From contig NZ_CP060783.1 of assembly GCF_014489535.1 (NCBI RefSeq), forward strand, positions 2,763,501-2,827,500: a stretch of 64,000 nucleotides of DNA. Direction: 5' to 3'. The stretch is from Diaphorobacter aerolatus (lineage in GTDB: Bacteria; Pseudomonadota; Gammaproteobacteria; Burkholderiales; Burkholderiaceae_C). Below the pieces are notes generated by a model. The model saw only the letters and a program-made list of their open reading frames with translations, was not told the origin of the DNA and searched no databases. Made by a program: the position numbers and the translations under genes. Within the stretch, counting starts at the first letter, position 1. Each line of letters starts with the position of its first letter. Of this stretch, positions 63,690 to 64,000 are shown in pieces.

Positions 63690-64000
63690 TTAGCGCGTCT
63701 GCTCCACCTTGTCGTCGTCCACGGTCGAAATGCTCAACAGCCTTTCCGTGTAGAAACGTCCTCCGTGATAGACCAGAGGAGAGGTTTCGGCATGGTGCGT
63801 GCAGTGCTCGACCTCACCCACGAAGATCACATGATCGCCCTCGGCGTGGCGGCTGCGATTGAAGCACTCGAACGTGGCGGCCACGCCGGAAAGCAAGGGG
63901 GCGCCGCTTCGTCCCAATTGGTAGTCCACGCCTGCCCAGCGATCAATGTCGCGGCGCGCGAACTGCTCGGCGAGTGCCTGTTGCTGTGACGTCAGCACGT
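63690..64000 (-). CDS. flavin reductase-like domain protein (partial, N-terminus beyond window)
   Basis: The C-terminal 103 or so codons of a flavin reductase (FMN-binding split-barrel) protein are visible. VLTSQQQALAEQFARRDID, LLSGVAATFECFNRSRH and the conserved GDHVIFVGEVEHC are typical. The frame stays open through the right edge, so the true start is outside. Such proteins supply reduced FMN/FAD to two-component monooxygenases. The partner is not visible. Confidence 0.8.
   Translation of the reverse strand, partial: VLTSQQQALAEQFARRDIDRWAGVDYQLGRSGAPLLSGVAATFECFNRSRHAEGDHVIFVGEVEHCTHHAETSPLVYHGGRFYTERLLSISTVDDDKVEQTR

Noticed and set aside
1..64000. CRISPR arrays, insertion sequences, integrases, prophage genes, tRNA and rRNA genes
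   Set aside because: No regularly spaced repeats, transposase or integrase motifs, or RNA-gene signatures were seen while reading both strands.

Overview
The window is a high-GC bacterial chromosome segment, most likely from the Burkholderiales and probably the Comamonadaceae. Pointers are two Bug-type tricarboxylate-transporter binding proteins, an IPTL-CTERM sorting tail, UbiM, DUF3297 and DUF6139 proteins and a minCDE operon. The family-level placement is inference; no rRNA or tRNA gene was seen.

Layout. 1-9.6 kb (all minus strand): a membrane-stress module of an RHH-YjfI fusion, a PspA/IM30 protein, a YqiJ-like membrane protein, a YqiK-type flotillin and a very large DUF3686 AAA ATPase (cut by the window start), preceded by a palindromic operator-like array. 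9.7-15 kb: copper homeostasis (copA, a TonB receptor, copZ, cueR), with CueR-type promoters in front of copA and copZ. 15-18.3 kb: LysR, Bug protein, 2-hydroxyacid dehydrogenase, DUF3297. 18.3-19 kb: a gene-free, AT-richer stretch with DnaA boxes and a DnaA-trio-like repeat. 19-27.5 kb: a SpmA/SpmB-type membrane protein, a NarL-type regulator, an unfamiliar hypothetical patch, LysR with a tautomerase, a hybrid sensor kinase divergent from dctA. 27.5-36.8 kb: rdgC, a Spy/CpxP-like protein, a PagL deacylase, a second DnaA-box/trio stretch, an SDR, a two-domain exported protein, aroG, an NlpC/P60 lipoprotein, an FAD-linked oxidase. 37-50 kb: a PduO-type adenosyltransferase, LysR plus a DadA-like oxidase and an amino-acid binding protein, a branched-chain-type binding protein, a CoA transferase, a uracil permease, a B12-type radical SAM protein, ubiM and small genes. 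50-56.6 kb: a LysR-controlled catabolic operon (Bug, CaiB/BaiF CoA transferase, two acyl-CoA dehydrogenases, crotonase). 56.7-64 kb: pssA, a giant IPTL-CTERM surface protein, minCDE and a partial flavin reductase.

Two observations stand out. First, two intergenic regions 11.9 kb apart carry DnaA-box-like sites with identical internal spacing (0, 40, 70, 159), each ending in a CTA/TTA/ACA trinucleotide repeat, the layout of a replication-origin unwinding unit. Second, seven genes are broken by ten single-base frameshifts, every one repaired by adding one G or C to a short G/C run. This looks like uncorrected sequencing error rather than gene decay, so those genes are annotated as frameshifted but probably functional.
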